Assembly: GCA_958496175.1 (NCBI GenBank)
Contig: OY292275.1
Coordinates: 27,009,001-27,073,000 of the forward strand
DNA from: Sisyra terminalis
Taxonomy: Eukaryota; Arthropoda; Insecta; Neuroptera; Sisyridae
DNA length: 64,000 bases
Reading direction: 5' to 3'
The position numbers and the translations under genes were made by a program. Positions 23,733 through 35,600 of the stretch are shown here, one piece after another. The notes beneath the pieces are model-generated. The model searched no databases. It was given only the letters and a program-made list of their open reading frames with translations, and had not been told where the DNA came from. Numbering within the stretch: the stretch's first letter is position 1; the number at the start of each line of letters is the position of its first letter.

Positions 23733-25480
23733 CAATTATAAAAATTCACTTTTATGGTTTAAAATCTGATAATTTTGAGGAAAAATATTTGATAATTTAT
23801 TCTATTAAAGGCTATGTGATAATATGAACATAACATTTTCAGGTAAAACATTTCTGCAGATTTAAGTAAAACAATTAGTTATTGTTATTCACAAACCTGT
23901 AAAGGTTATATCTTTTCATTAATTTCACTGAAATTTGATGAATTATTTGACGAGTGTTAAGCAAATAATTTTATGTAAGACCTTTATGTTTTGCCAAATG
24001 TATTGTGAAATCGAAACTGTCGTGGCGTATTTTATTACCAGAATGAGTACATTTACATTACTGACAGCTTATAATTCATGTAAGAAAATAAGATATTTTT
24101 GACACAAAAATGGAATAATATTTCAAGAAAAACTTCTCACAAATACTTAATAGTTCTCAAGAATTTATCATTTGTAATTTTTTACTCGTAAGTACTTGTT
24201 GTCACATTTTATAGATGTTTAAACATTCAATAAAAACCTTCTACTTTTTGAAAGAGTGAAAATTAATTAGAATAAAATAATTTGCAAAATATACAAGACT
24301 GACAAAAATACAGAATCGAACTTGATAAAAGCAAAATTTAAACCAAAGAATGTATCTCAAATTGTCATTGATGACACTTTGCTGATAACATCACTTTTTA
24401 AGATTCTTGATTTTATAAAATTAGTGTCATTTTAAATAATAATTTTATACACGAATTTTAAAACAGAAGAAAAATTTTTTTCATCGAATTTTGGAACTTA
24501 TTATTTCATGCTTATTGTTTGCATAAGTACAAAGTAAATTCACCCCCCGAAAATTATTATATGTACTATTGCAATTACTAATATTACATATGTACTTTGG
24601 TTTTATCAAAAACATAGTTTCACCATTTTTTTGTGAATACTATTGATTTATGGTTATAACTGTTTGAATTAGTCTTTTTTAAATATATTTGCATGCAATT
24701 TTCATTAAATTAAAATGTATTATCTAAGTCTTGAATTTCATCTTGATATTTATATGCTGCTCTATCTTCACATAGCAGACGATAGACTTAAAACTTTATT
24801 AATTAATTTTTTCTTTCATTTAATTTATATTATTTTTTTTCTTTTTGGTAAAAATTCAATTAAACGTGTAACATATTAACATGAAATTACTTTTTTTGAT
24901 CTATATACCTAATATTATGTACATATTGTAAATGGAGTTTTGTACGAACTAAAATAAAAAAGGATTATTTTAATTCGAAAATAGATTGAAAAAACTTTCG
25001 TTTTCTATTTATCAAGGTTTGAATATTAAAAAATTAACATTAAATGAAGTATGATATAGAAAAATTGGTATTTATAAAAACTGCTCGACATGGTCTTCTT
25101 TCTCTTCCATATAATATAATACGTATAGACAATATAAGCATCGTTTAATCTATAAGTTAGTAGTTCTTAATATCGAAGTAGTTCTGTTGGATTTTCTACC
25201 AACTAGTATTAAATTTTCTATTAAATTGCGAGAAGTAAATTTATCTTTGTTATCTAGTTAACAATTGTCGTTTAAGGTTTTCAATTTTAAAATAGGGAAA
25301 TATTTACAGCTTTTGATCTTCTATGAGTTTCATTATAAACATCAGATTTATTGATTCTGCGTTAGAAAACAATTGGAGTATAGAATGGGTCAGAAAGACG
25401 TACGATTTTAAAAATACTATTGCATCAAAACTTTATGAGAAAGCGGTGCACAGGTGGTGAGAATGAATAGCTTGGTTTTT
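23733..25480. other. Nothing recognised
   Basis: AT-rich sequence without coding or repeat signal. Confidence 0.5.
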
Positions 25481-25489
25481 TGAAATTTA

Positions 25490-26475
25490 TTTGTCATGGA
25501 TCGTTTTATGGGTACACAACGTGCATCCTGTATAAAAATTATTACAAAAATGGTGATTTGTGCATTGTTGTGCAATTGAGCTGAACTCAAATTGCGTCCT
25601 TAAATCAATGTTCCAGTGAAAGTATGATTAGATCATGAGTTAGAGTCATGAGTTATACTGGTTCAGCTTTCCACCAGAAATCACCAAGATACCGAAGGGC
25701 AACAAAAACCAAGAAACCAATTACCCACAAACAACACATATATAATGCGATCTTAGTTTATAACCTCGCAAGTGCTTGGCTTAGTATGTACCCAGATTAT
25801 CTTTGAGTTTAAATCAACAAATTTTGTAAAACTCCGTCCGTATAAAGTTAAAGTAGTGCAGGATCTGAATCAATTTACCCCGAGCATTTGTCGATACTGG
25901 AGCAGTTTTGGAGTTTCAAGAACATTACGTTTTCTGGTAAAAGCCCATTTTCATTTAAATGACCACATCAATAAACGAAATTCCCGCTTTTAAGCCGTAA
26001 ATAACAATCAAAACACCAAAAACTTCTGCATTTGCCGAAAGTTGGAGTTTTGAGGGGCATTTCGGCACACGGGATCATCGGTCCTAATGTCTGTAAGGGC
26101 AGCGAGAACAATGAGTGACGATAAATTCCGATCAATTAGTAACCATACATAGTAGTGTAATATGATTTCAACAAGACGATTCAACAAGTTATACATCTAA
26201 TGAATCATTGGCAGTTAGAAACGAGATGATTCTTGATAAACTTATATCACGTCAACCTAATGTTCCATGGCCGACCAGAAATCCAGACATAATATCATTA
26301 GTCTTTTTTTTGTGGGGATACAAGTAGAATCGAGAACATTATAATAACCCAACGACGATTGCCCAGATAAAGAGCAAATGGCCGCCTCTCCAGGCACAAA
26401 GTGCCAGAGAGTTTTCATCAATTTATCAGTACAATGGCGGACCTCATTGGGCGGAATAATATTTTTTTGAAAACA
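25490..26475 (+). pseudogene. DDE transposase (Tc1/mariner-related, HTH + DDE), multiply broken
   Basis: An ATG at 25496 opens MDRFMGTQRASCIK, the start of a large insect transposase group (helix-turn-helix N-terminus, DDE_3-type catalytic domain). A frameshift follows, where YYKNGDLCIVVQ continues in another frame. The central frame 25772-25993 gives LRPYKVKVVQDLNQ and KAHFHLNDHINKRNSRF; the family motif is DEAHFHLN, so the second catalytic Asp is gone. Further on come a VPWP.RNPDI-like stretch (about 26265-26295, family 'WPARSPDL', holding the last catalytic acid), a degenerate FFLWGY-like block (about 26303-26325), and NNPTTIAQIK (about 26346-26370). The end near 26470 matches the usual C-terminal region. 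Overall length is close to the family's ~350 codons, but several frameshifts and stops make it inactive. No terminal repeats were found. Confidence 0.8.
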
Positions 26476-27296
26476 TTAATTTCCGAAATGTTTTTAAATT
26501 CACCATACTTTTAGTCCATCCTTTTTTTCTGGTTTTATATTTACACATAGCATTTATCAAAACTGTTTTTTTTTAATTAATTAGAAAAAGACAGTAAACA
26601 ATTAAAGAGTTTATAAAATTGAAGAGCTTGAAGAAACTTGAAAAATTGAAGAAACATTTATTGTGATGAAGCTTTGAAAATTTACTTTTCATAGTTTCAA
26701 TTTTCCATGTGCAATTTTACTACTTAAATTTCAGGTAAAGTTTAAAATCTATTTTTTAAGCTGACTGAAAATATTTTGATAGAAATACAAACATTTTTTA
26801 TTCTAATTAATGTCATAAAAGTTCTATGCATTTGGAGTTACTAAAATGTCTCAGTTGTTTACATTAGTTAGTTTTCCCGTATACAAGTTAGTTTTCAATG
26901 CTTGTTATTTAATTCAGAAGTTCCCAATGGCCAATGAATACATATATGTCTGTGGAGTCTAGTTCCATAAAGAAAACTGGTAAGCAAAATATTGAAGCCA
27001 TCGAACTATGGATATGTATGTACAAACCGATGCATACAAAAAATCTCAGAAACGAAGAAAAAAACAATAAATTCATCTTGGAAAAACAAAACATACATGC
27101 TAGAATCACAAATAGAATTTAAAAGATTTAGTTTATTACTAAGTAAAAAGATTTACTTAAGGTATATTGTAAAAGTAGTGAGAAAACATTCCTTAAATTA
27201 CTTGTAACATACTTTTGAAGTTACAGCTCGTTAGACGCACTATGGGACGGAAGAAATAAAGGGTTTTACTGAAGTTGGTTAGGGCTGTTACGTTCA
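26476..27296. other. Nothing recognised
   Basis: Two overlapping short frames on opposite strands near 26.9-27.2 kb are not supported by any motif. Confidence 0.5.
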
Positions 27297-27304
27297 CTGA
27301 ACAG

Positions 27305-27468
27305 GGCTTATTCCTAATATCTCCGGCGCCACGATTTAAGAACGGATTATGGTAGAAGAAGCCTAAATAAATCGAAAATTAAGAATACCAATTTGCGAGT
27401 TTTCGCTTCGTTTTCCTAGAAAATAGGTTTTTAGTAGAAAAATTACAATGTTATTTCTTATGGGAAAT
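27305..27468 (+). repeat. Left terminal inverted repeat
   Basis: Reads TTCCTAATATCTCCGGCGCC, GATTTAAGAACGGATTATG, AAGAATACCAATTTGCGAG, TTTTCGCTTCGTTTTC and ATTACAATGTTATTTC in order, then diverges after TTATGGGAAA. These blocks recur reverse-complemented at 32476-32638 with roughly one difference every ten bases. Confidence 0.85.
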
Positions 27469-28198
27469 CAATTTGTATAAATCCGCCAACGGCCTACTTC
27501 AACGGATAACGATATTTTCAACGCAAAGGTTTTTGTTGCGGTCCTTATTTTAGGCATGTAGATTGAGTTAATTCCATATTTCATTTAAATTATTCGATCA
27601 AGAATCAAGGTACCTTGCAATCAATGTTACTAAGTAAAATGGGCAGCTGTTGTCACAACAATTTTACAGCAGGGATATTTTAGGAAATATTCAACATTTT
27701 ATAATGGTCGAGTTTTAGCGAAAATAAAGTACAAATCGAATTTGAAAATTGATTTCAAAAGTCTAACAGGCATTTAATTTTAAAAATTGAAAAACGACAG
27801 ATATTGGAAATGTTTCATAAAATGTTTCTAAATTCATTTCCAATTTTTTTTTTCGTAAGTTTCTACAATTAAATTTTTAAACTAATGTATATAAAATTTA
27901 GGCTACCTTACCAATAAATGAAGCAGCCTATTGTCACAAATTCACTCAATTTTGTCAAATCACAAATTATCACACTAAAAACACGACTGATGAGGTTGAA
28001 CTATTTTACAAGAATGAAGAAAGACAAAATTTATTTAATAAAAATTAAAAGAATAGCCTACTAAAATTTAACAGTATAAGAAATTATATTTTCTTGGAAC
28101 GGGTAACTCTGATCCATTCAGAACCACTTATGAAAATAACATTACCAAATTTAAGATCAGTTTTCCATAAAATGTCTCCCTACATTAGCATTTTAGTA

Positions 28199-28719
28199 TT
28201 TTAATTTTAAATCGTTAATCCCTCTCAGGATATTATTTTTGACTATTTCCTCAAAATAAGTCTCACCGGGGAAGAATTATAGTAAACTTGAAATTCTTGT
28301 TCAAGTTAACTAAGACGAAATCTTTTCAAGTATCAACAAATATATGCGTTTATAACTTTCATTTTTAATTCGCTAATCTCTCTCGGGATATTATTAAATC
28401 TTATTACCTTTCACCTTCGAACTATGAACATTATATGCACTGACCAGTAAAGGTTTTGCATTCTTTATTTATTAAACTATCCCAGATATTTGAATTGGAT
28501 AATAAATAAAAATAAACAAATTATTTTAAGTAACACTTAATATACGCATCAATATTTTTCCACATTTTTAATTTGCCAATCTCTCACGGTTTAAAATTTC
28601 ATAAAATTAATTATTTAAATTAAGAAACACCTAAAATACGCATCTATACTTTTCTTCATATTAAATTCGCTAGTCGCTCTCACATTATTATTAGTTTCAA
28701 TTACCAACTATATCTCTTA
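28199..28719. repeat. Decayed left edge of the satellite array
   Basis: Diverged, irregularly spaced copies of the satellite's most constant block (AATTCGCTAATCTCTCTCGG-like) appear at about 28205, 28370, 28570 and 28660. They show the usual decay of satellite monomers at array ends. Confidence 0.65.
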
Positions 28720-30545
28720 ACGTTTTTCATTTGCTAATCTATCTCGGGTTATTACTTCCTACAATTTACAATGTACTGTAAGTTTAGCCTAGTCTATGCT
28801 TCTATATCATTCTACGTTTGAAATTCGCTAATCTATCTCGGGTTATTACTTCTTAAAATTCACAAGCTACTGTAACTTAAGCCTGGTATACGCTTCTATA
28901 TCTTTCTACGTTTTTAATTCGCTAATCTATCTCGGGTTATTATTTCTTAATATTTTCAATTTTCTGTAAGTTGAGCCCGGTGAACCCTTCTATATCTTTC
29001 TACGTATTAAATTCGCTAATCTATCTTAGGTTATTATTTCTTATAATTCTCAATTTCCTGTAAGTTTAGTCTAGTGTACGCTTCTATATCTTTCTACGTT
29101 TTAAATTCGCTAAACTATCTCGGGTTATTACTACTTAAAATTCACAAGCTACTGTAACTTGAGCCTGGTATACGCTTCTATATCTTTCTACGTTTTTAAT
29201 TCGCTAATCTATCTCGGGTTATTATTTCTTAATATTTTCAATTTTCTGTAAGTTTAGCCCGGTGAACCCTTCTATATCTTTCTACGTATTAAATTCGCTT
29301 ATCTATCTTGGGTTATTATTTCTTAGAATCCAAAATTTACTGAAACTTTAGCCTAGTGTACGCTTCTATATCTTTCTACGTTTTAAATTCGCTAATCTAT
29401 CTCGGGTTATTATTGTGTAAAACTCACAATCTACACTAATTTTTGTCTGGTTTACGCTTCTATATCATTCTACGTTTTTAATTCGCTAATCTATCTTGGG
29501 TTATTATTTCTTATAATTCTCAATTTCCTGTAAGTTTAGTCTAGTGTACGCTTCTATATCTATCTACCTTTTAAATTCGCTAATCTATCTCGGGTTATTA
29601 TTTCTTAATATTTTCAATTTTCTGTAAGTTTAGCCCGGTGAACCCTTCTATATCTTTCTACGTATTAAATTCGCTAATCTATCTTAGGTTATTATTTCTT
29701 ATAATTCTCAATTTCCTGTAAGTTTAGTCTAGTGTACGCTTCTATATCTTTCTACGTTTTAAATTCGCTAAACTATCTCGAGTTATTACTTCTTAAAATT
29801 CACAATCTACTTTAACTTAAGCCTGGTATACGCTTCTATATATTTCTACGTTTTTAATTCGCTAATCTATCTCGGGTTATTATTTCTTAAAATTTTAATT
29901 TACTGTAAGTTTAGCCTAGTGTACGCTTCTATATCTTTCTACGTTTTAAATTCGCTAATCTATCTCGAGTTATTATTTTGTAAAATTCACAATTTACTGT
30001 ATTTTTAGCCAAGTGTACGCTTCTATATCTTTCTACGTTTTAAATTCGCAAATCCATCTCGGGTTTTTATTGTGTAAAATTCACAATCTACACTAATTTT
30101 TGTCTGGTTTACGCTTCTATATCATTCTACGTTTTTAATTCGCTAATCTATCTTGGGTTATTATTTCTTATAATTCTCAATTTCCTGTAAGTTTAGCCTA
30201 GTGTACGCTTCTATATCTTTCTACGTTTTAAATTCGCTTATCTATCTCGGGTTATTATGTTGTAAAATTCACAATTTACTGAAACTTTAGCCTGGTGTAC
30301 GCTTCTATATCTTTCAACGTTTTTAAGTCGCTAATCTATCTCGGGTTATTATTTCTTATAATTTACAATTTACTGTAAGTTTAGCTTGGCGTACCCATGT
30401 ATATCTTTCTACGTTTTTAATTCGTTAATCTATCTCGGGTTATTATTCCTTAAAATTCACAATTTACTGCAAGTTTAACCTGGTGTACGTATCTATATTT
30501 TTCTTCATTTTTAATTCGCTAGTCTCTCTCGTGTTATTATTTATT
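28720..30545. repeat. 94-bp satellite array, ~19 monomers, 7-mer higher-order period
   Basis: The landmark CGCTTCTATATC starts at 28797, 28891, 28985, 29079, 29173, 29267, 29361, 29455, 29549, 29643, 29737, 29831, 29924, 30018, 30112, 30206, 30300, 30394 and 30488 (with small variants): a strict 94-bp period with a single 93-bp step. Each monomer contains TTTCTACG, AATTCGCTAATCTATCTCGG and GGTTATTA. Monomers seven apart resemble each other more than neighbours do: 28985 and 29643 appear identical over the whole unit, 29455 and 30112 differ at about one base, and the distinctive TTTTTGTCTGGTTTA monomers sit at 29361 and 30018. This is a higher-order repeat of about 658 bp. There is no ORF. Confidence 0.95.
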
Positions 30546-30775
30546 TTAGTCGTCCGTCCTTATCGAACTATCAATACTACTAATCACTGTCTCACCTGTG
30601 AGTAGATTAACAATTTATGTTTATAAGCGAGTGTCGTAGATACTCAATAAGGGTTTAATTTTCGTTGTTGGATCACTTATTTAAATTAGCATATTACTTT
30701 TTGTAACACCAAGTTTACACTTTTTTTTTATTATAAATTCGCTAAAGCCTCTCAGGATATTATTATTAGTAATCA
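30546..30775. repeat. Decayed right edge of the satellite array
   Basis: A monomer-like block AAATTCGCTAAAGCCTCTCAGG at about 30733, plus intervening diverged sequence, mirrors the decayed left edge. Confidence 0.55.
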
Positions 30776-32475
30776 TCTGCTCTCTTTGAAGTACAATACT
30801 TCTAATTATCGTGTCCAATGTGTATATATGATCCCTTGTAAATGTTTATAATCGAGTGTTGTAGGTATTTTATTTGGGTTTTGACTTTTTTATTCATTAT
30901 TCGGTTTTAAATTTTCAAAAATATTATTGTGACAATTTTTCTTTACGTATGTTTTAGGCTTTCTTTAAATTACATTTGATAAAGTATTTGATTTCTTGGT
31001 TTCCAACACTTCTTCGAAATTATTTGTTGAATTTTAATTTGAAAAAGCCCTGATTTTTGATGAAAGAATCTTAAAAAATAGAAATATAATATTTAAATTT
31101 ATATTCATTCATTTCCCAAACGTTAAATACAAACCAATATTTTCATTTAATTTCGAAACATACACTTCGCAATATCCTTGCACCAACTACATTTTATACA
31201 AATTTGGCAGTCACATTATATTTGAATAACTTCGAGAATTAGTTGAATTATTATCTTTCAAATGGTACGGATGAATTTCAAATTTTTGTTCGTTTCTAGA
31301 AGAAAATTGTAAATTAGGTAGAGTAAGAAATGTTTTCTATAAATTTACATCTTTTTGTAACTGATTCAACTTACGGGTTTAAAATTTATGAAGTCCACCA
31401 AATTTAATAGTTCACATTAGCGTTTATTACGCAGTTCCCTCGATTTTTTTTCTTGTATTTGAAGTATTAAAACAGTCAACTTTAATGAAATGTTTTGGAT
31501 AAAAACACGTTATTTTTGAATTTGAAAGTTTTACTTTGCCTTTACATTTACACAATATCACTCATGAAGTTCCATAAATGCAAATATAATTGATTTTTTT
31601 GTTGGTCACATATCCCACTACTGATGTTTTAATTTTCGATTCTTGTCGGTTTCAAAGAATTTTTCAAATTTTAATTGTTTGGAATATAAACATTGTGAAA
31701 ATGGGTTTCATAATGATCATTGACGTGAGTTTTCACCAGAAAATTGAGACGTAAGCCTGGCGAGACTTTTATACCAATTTTCAAGCATATGTTTTAAATA
31801 CCGAATTAAACTGTAGATAGTTTTTACAGAATTTACAAATTTTCGCTTTTTACTTCTCGTTTTGAGTCTTTTTAGCCGTTTCAAAGTTCACAATAACTAA
31901 ATCTCTCCAAGCAAAACATAACCTCCCTCCGTAATGCACATAAATTCAAATTTCATTGTTTCCGCAAATATTTTCATTGAGTGTGAAAATTTAAAGTAAT
32001 ACATTCAAACATATTTCGGAAAATGAAGTCGCGGCAATAATAATACTACTATTTTTTGAATGATATTATTGATGAAACGATTGTTATAACGGGTTTTCAA
32101 TCATTTTTATTTTGAGTCAATCCAAAGACTATAATTATATTAGAATTTTTTTCTTTTCATTCATTGTAAAGTTTAAACAATGATGCAGGGAAATGAAATT
32201 AACCTGCATACGTTTTTAACCAAAAATCACTAATGAAGTAGGCATTCTTATCTCTTATAATTTTCAAATTTTGTTAATTTTTTAAGATGTTTCCAGATGT
32301 TTTAATTGAATTAAATATGGTCGAAGTGATTTAGTTAAAGAGCATATTTCCTTGGCCTACTAGGATTGTTATATTTAAAGCCAGTTGTAGCCAATCACAG
32401 CGCTTTTCATGAACGCTTTTTATAATGTATAAATTACGCAAAGTTTCATCGATTGGTCAAACTAAAAATAATTTT
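30776..32475. other. Right interior of the TIR element, nothing recognised
   Basis: AT-rich. No coding frame or satellite monomer was seen; no similarity to the left interior (27469-28198) was noticed either. Confidence 0.45.
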
Positions 32476-32638
32476 TTTCCCATAAGAAATAACATTGTAA
32501 TTTTTCTGCTAAAAACTTATTTTCCAAGAAAACGAAGCGAAAACTCGCAAATTGGTATTCTTAATTTTCGATTTGTTTTTGCTTATTCTATCATAATCCG
32601 TTCTTAAATCGCGGCGCCGGAGATATTAGGAACTCCCC
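32476..32638 (-). repeat. Right terminal inverted repeat
   Basis: Inverted partner of 27305-27468, ending GGAACTCCCC just before the CTGAACAG duplicate. The frame at 32425-32607 overlaps this repeat and is not a gene. Confidence 0.85.
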
Positions 32639-32646
32639 CTGAACAG

Positions 32647-35600
32647 TACAAAGATCTGGATTGTGCTAAGCAAAATGCAACTGCGCATACGCACACTTGA
32701 GTAACTCCTGTTATATATTTAATGTGAACCAAACCAATTACGCGAGATAATGTATTCGTCTCTGGTATCAAGTTATTTTACACTAGCTATTTTTCAGAAA
32801 GTTCAAACCTTACCAAACCTCTACAACCAGTGATAAGATCAAAACATCAATAAAAAATCAGGAAAAAATAAGAAAATAATAAAACTACACTAATTTATAA
32901 TGAAGGCGAAATTTACCCAAGACTCAAAACAGATAAATATTGATAAACTTTTGATGATTTGTAAAAGATTTCGATTTTATATTGGTTTCCGTACCTTTTT
33001 GTCCGTAATTTTTAAAAATGTATCACAGATCAAAAAAAAATAACTTAAAATTTTTCTTAATGAGAACAATTTTAACATACTGTGTAAAGTGAGGGTACCA
33101 TCATAATAATAAATATGAAAGTTTGTACGCTAGAGCATTTTTACGAGAAAAGAACTCATTAGTATCATAAAAAATGGTACACGTTTTGTCTTAATTAAAC
33201 ATAATATTGATAAAAAGACTAATTTGAGATAGAATTCACAGACACTTACGTTTTCACTCCATTTTCTATTGATTAATTTGAGCTACAATGAAATAAGCAA
33301 TGAACTTTGTTTAAAAATAAATTATTTGAGTAAGCACTTACAAAAAGTTAATTGTTAAATTTCTAAATTTAAATTAAATTAAATTTCTCTTTAAAATAAA
33401 AAAAATATCCTTAATATTAGAGAATCCCAAACAGATAAAGCCATAAGAGCAAGCTAGTTACATTTTGATTTTAATCATATGTAAATTATAAACAAAAGTG
33501 TACGTTTAAAATATTTTTTATTTTACATTCACAACTAGACATTGAAAAATGGTTTCAATTTTTCTTTTATTGCTGTAAACAAGCAATAAAGTAGGAAATC
33601 AAATGTAAAGAATGAGTTTGTATAGAATTTAGTAGACATGCAATTTACATTATCGCTAAAGTTGCAATATTTCAAACTAAAGTAAATAATGGCAGAACAT
33701 TATACAGCATTATTCATTTCTTGTTTTATGAAATAGTTGCACCAACAAAAACAAAATATTTGATTGTGCAATTTGGTTAATTAGTTGAGTTTTTTGTTCA
33801 CTATTATTTGGTTCCTTTTAAATAGAATTTCAGTATTTCTGTAGTTTCATACTGAAATTTAAAATTATATTAAAGTAGTTAATATATACAATTGAATCCA
33901 ATATTTAACCACTTTTTAAAAGCTTAAATGAAACTATTTTAACTTCGGGACAGTTTAAATCTCTTTTAGATTCAAGCTTTTCAGGAAAATAAAAGTAGAG
34001 TGGGTGAATTTTTAATGCCATTAAGAAAAAAATAGGCAAAAAAATGGAAATAAAAATTTATTAAAAAAAAGAAGATTAATACTTCAGGCAACATTTTTGA
34101 TGGTTTATCATTCGAGATAAATTTAACCAATGCAAAATAAAATCAGCTTTGTTCAGTTATATCATTTTACAAAAGGATTTAGAGAAGTTAAATACGTGTT
34201 TGTGTAAACGATTTGATACCAATAAATTATAGCATTCATAAATTAGCAAGTAGTACAATTTTGAAACCTTAAACTGCTTATATAAATTACTCTACATACG
34301 TTTTGTTTTGTTAAATAAAATTAACTACTGCACACGTAAAACCACAATTTCCATCGAAAAACCCGATATTAGATGTGATGCATACTAAAAATTAAAAACT
34401 GAACTTTTGTTTTAAAATATTTAATAATTTTGAATTTATAAAAATAAATTTTCATAAAAATCTTTTATGGCGTTATAAAACGATGCAAGTATTTGTAGTA
34501 AAAAAATGAATATCTCAGTTCAAAAATACAGGTTCAAAGTTTAATAAAAAAATTCACCTCTGTGCTTTCCTTGAATTAAAAAAAAATAAATAAATAGAAA
34601 AATGAGAAGAAAATTTAAAGCTTTAACAATTTAATATTTTTGATAAGAAGTATTGAAGAGCAACTGTAGACAAGTTGGACGGAGAGGAAGATAACTTTAT
34701 CGTCTTATATTATTCAAAGAATAAATTTTTATATTTCTAATCGTACGTTGGTTTAGTATAAGTAAAAATACGTGTATACTTGTATATACGATATATTTCG
34801 GTTATTTTGTTTTACGCTGTAATAAAAATCAACAGAAGTGTTCGTACGTATTTCATTGAAAATTTTATGACTTGATTTGAGATTGAAAAGGAAACAATAA
34901 CTATAAGAGTAACTTGAGTTTTGAGTTATTGAATACAAATAAAACGGAAATAAACAAAAGTTGCAAACAAGGGGTGACGTTAAGTACTATAAAAAGATAA
35001 AAATTTAACGACCTACGTACTCAATTTTATTAAAACAACTTTTAAAAACCATTTAATTGACAATGATATTATAATGTGCAGCAATACATTTTTTTGTACT
35101 AACATATGTAGAAATATTTTAACAAAATAATTGAAAATATTTCTTCAATATATTTTCATTCTACTGCTATTTTAATAAAATGAAAATAAGCGGAAATTTA
35201 AAAATCTAACAGCGAACCCCAAAATGCTTTTATGTATGCAAATACAACTGAAAAGTTGAATGATATCTTGCAACACAAACCCGAATAAACATTCGAGAAA
35301 AACGAATAATAATCTTATTCATTTTTATTGAATCTATGAATAAAATACTAGTTTTCATATTATCATCATTCTGAAGCCTTTCAGACGTGACTATACTTTT
35401 ATTTTATTCAAAAATTGTAACACTGATTCTCTTTTGTCTGCGCAACGTCGTGGAAAATATCTTATATATTTTGTAAGTAATGTGACCTATTTTTACTTTT
35501 AACATAATATGACATATCTGCTGTTTATAACACTTTTGCATGGAAATTGTTTTTTCTTAATTATTTCATCTCGTTCCGTATATTGCATAAAGTTCGAAAA

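Larger units (their letters stand above)
27305..32638. mobile_element. 5.3-kb terminal-inverted-repeat element carrying a satellite array, no transposase
   Basis: Long inverted repeats at 27305-27468 and 32476-32638 bound this unit. The 8-mer CTGAACAG occurs immediately outside both ends in direct orientation (27297-27304 and 32639-32646), as a target-site duplication would. Alternatively the ends can be read as CAGGG...CCCTG, the common hAT terminus, in which case the 8-bp flanks do not match. The interior consists of AT-rich DNA and a 94-bp satellite near its centre, with no frame resembling a transposase, polymerase or helicase. It looks like a large non-autonomous DNA transposon. An alternative is two separate inverted copies of a short repeat that happen to flank the array; the 8-bp duplication and central placement argue against that. 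Confidence 0.6.

Noticed and set aside
27980..28030. Hammerhead ribozyme core (CTGATGAG at 27987)
   Set aside because: No stem II followed by GAAA was found within a plausible distance.
28720..30545. CRISPR-like regular repeats
   Set aside because: The 94-bp units are contiguous and the whole unit repeats; there are no unique spacers, and the context is eukaryotic.
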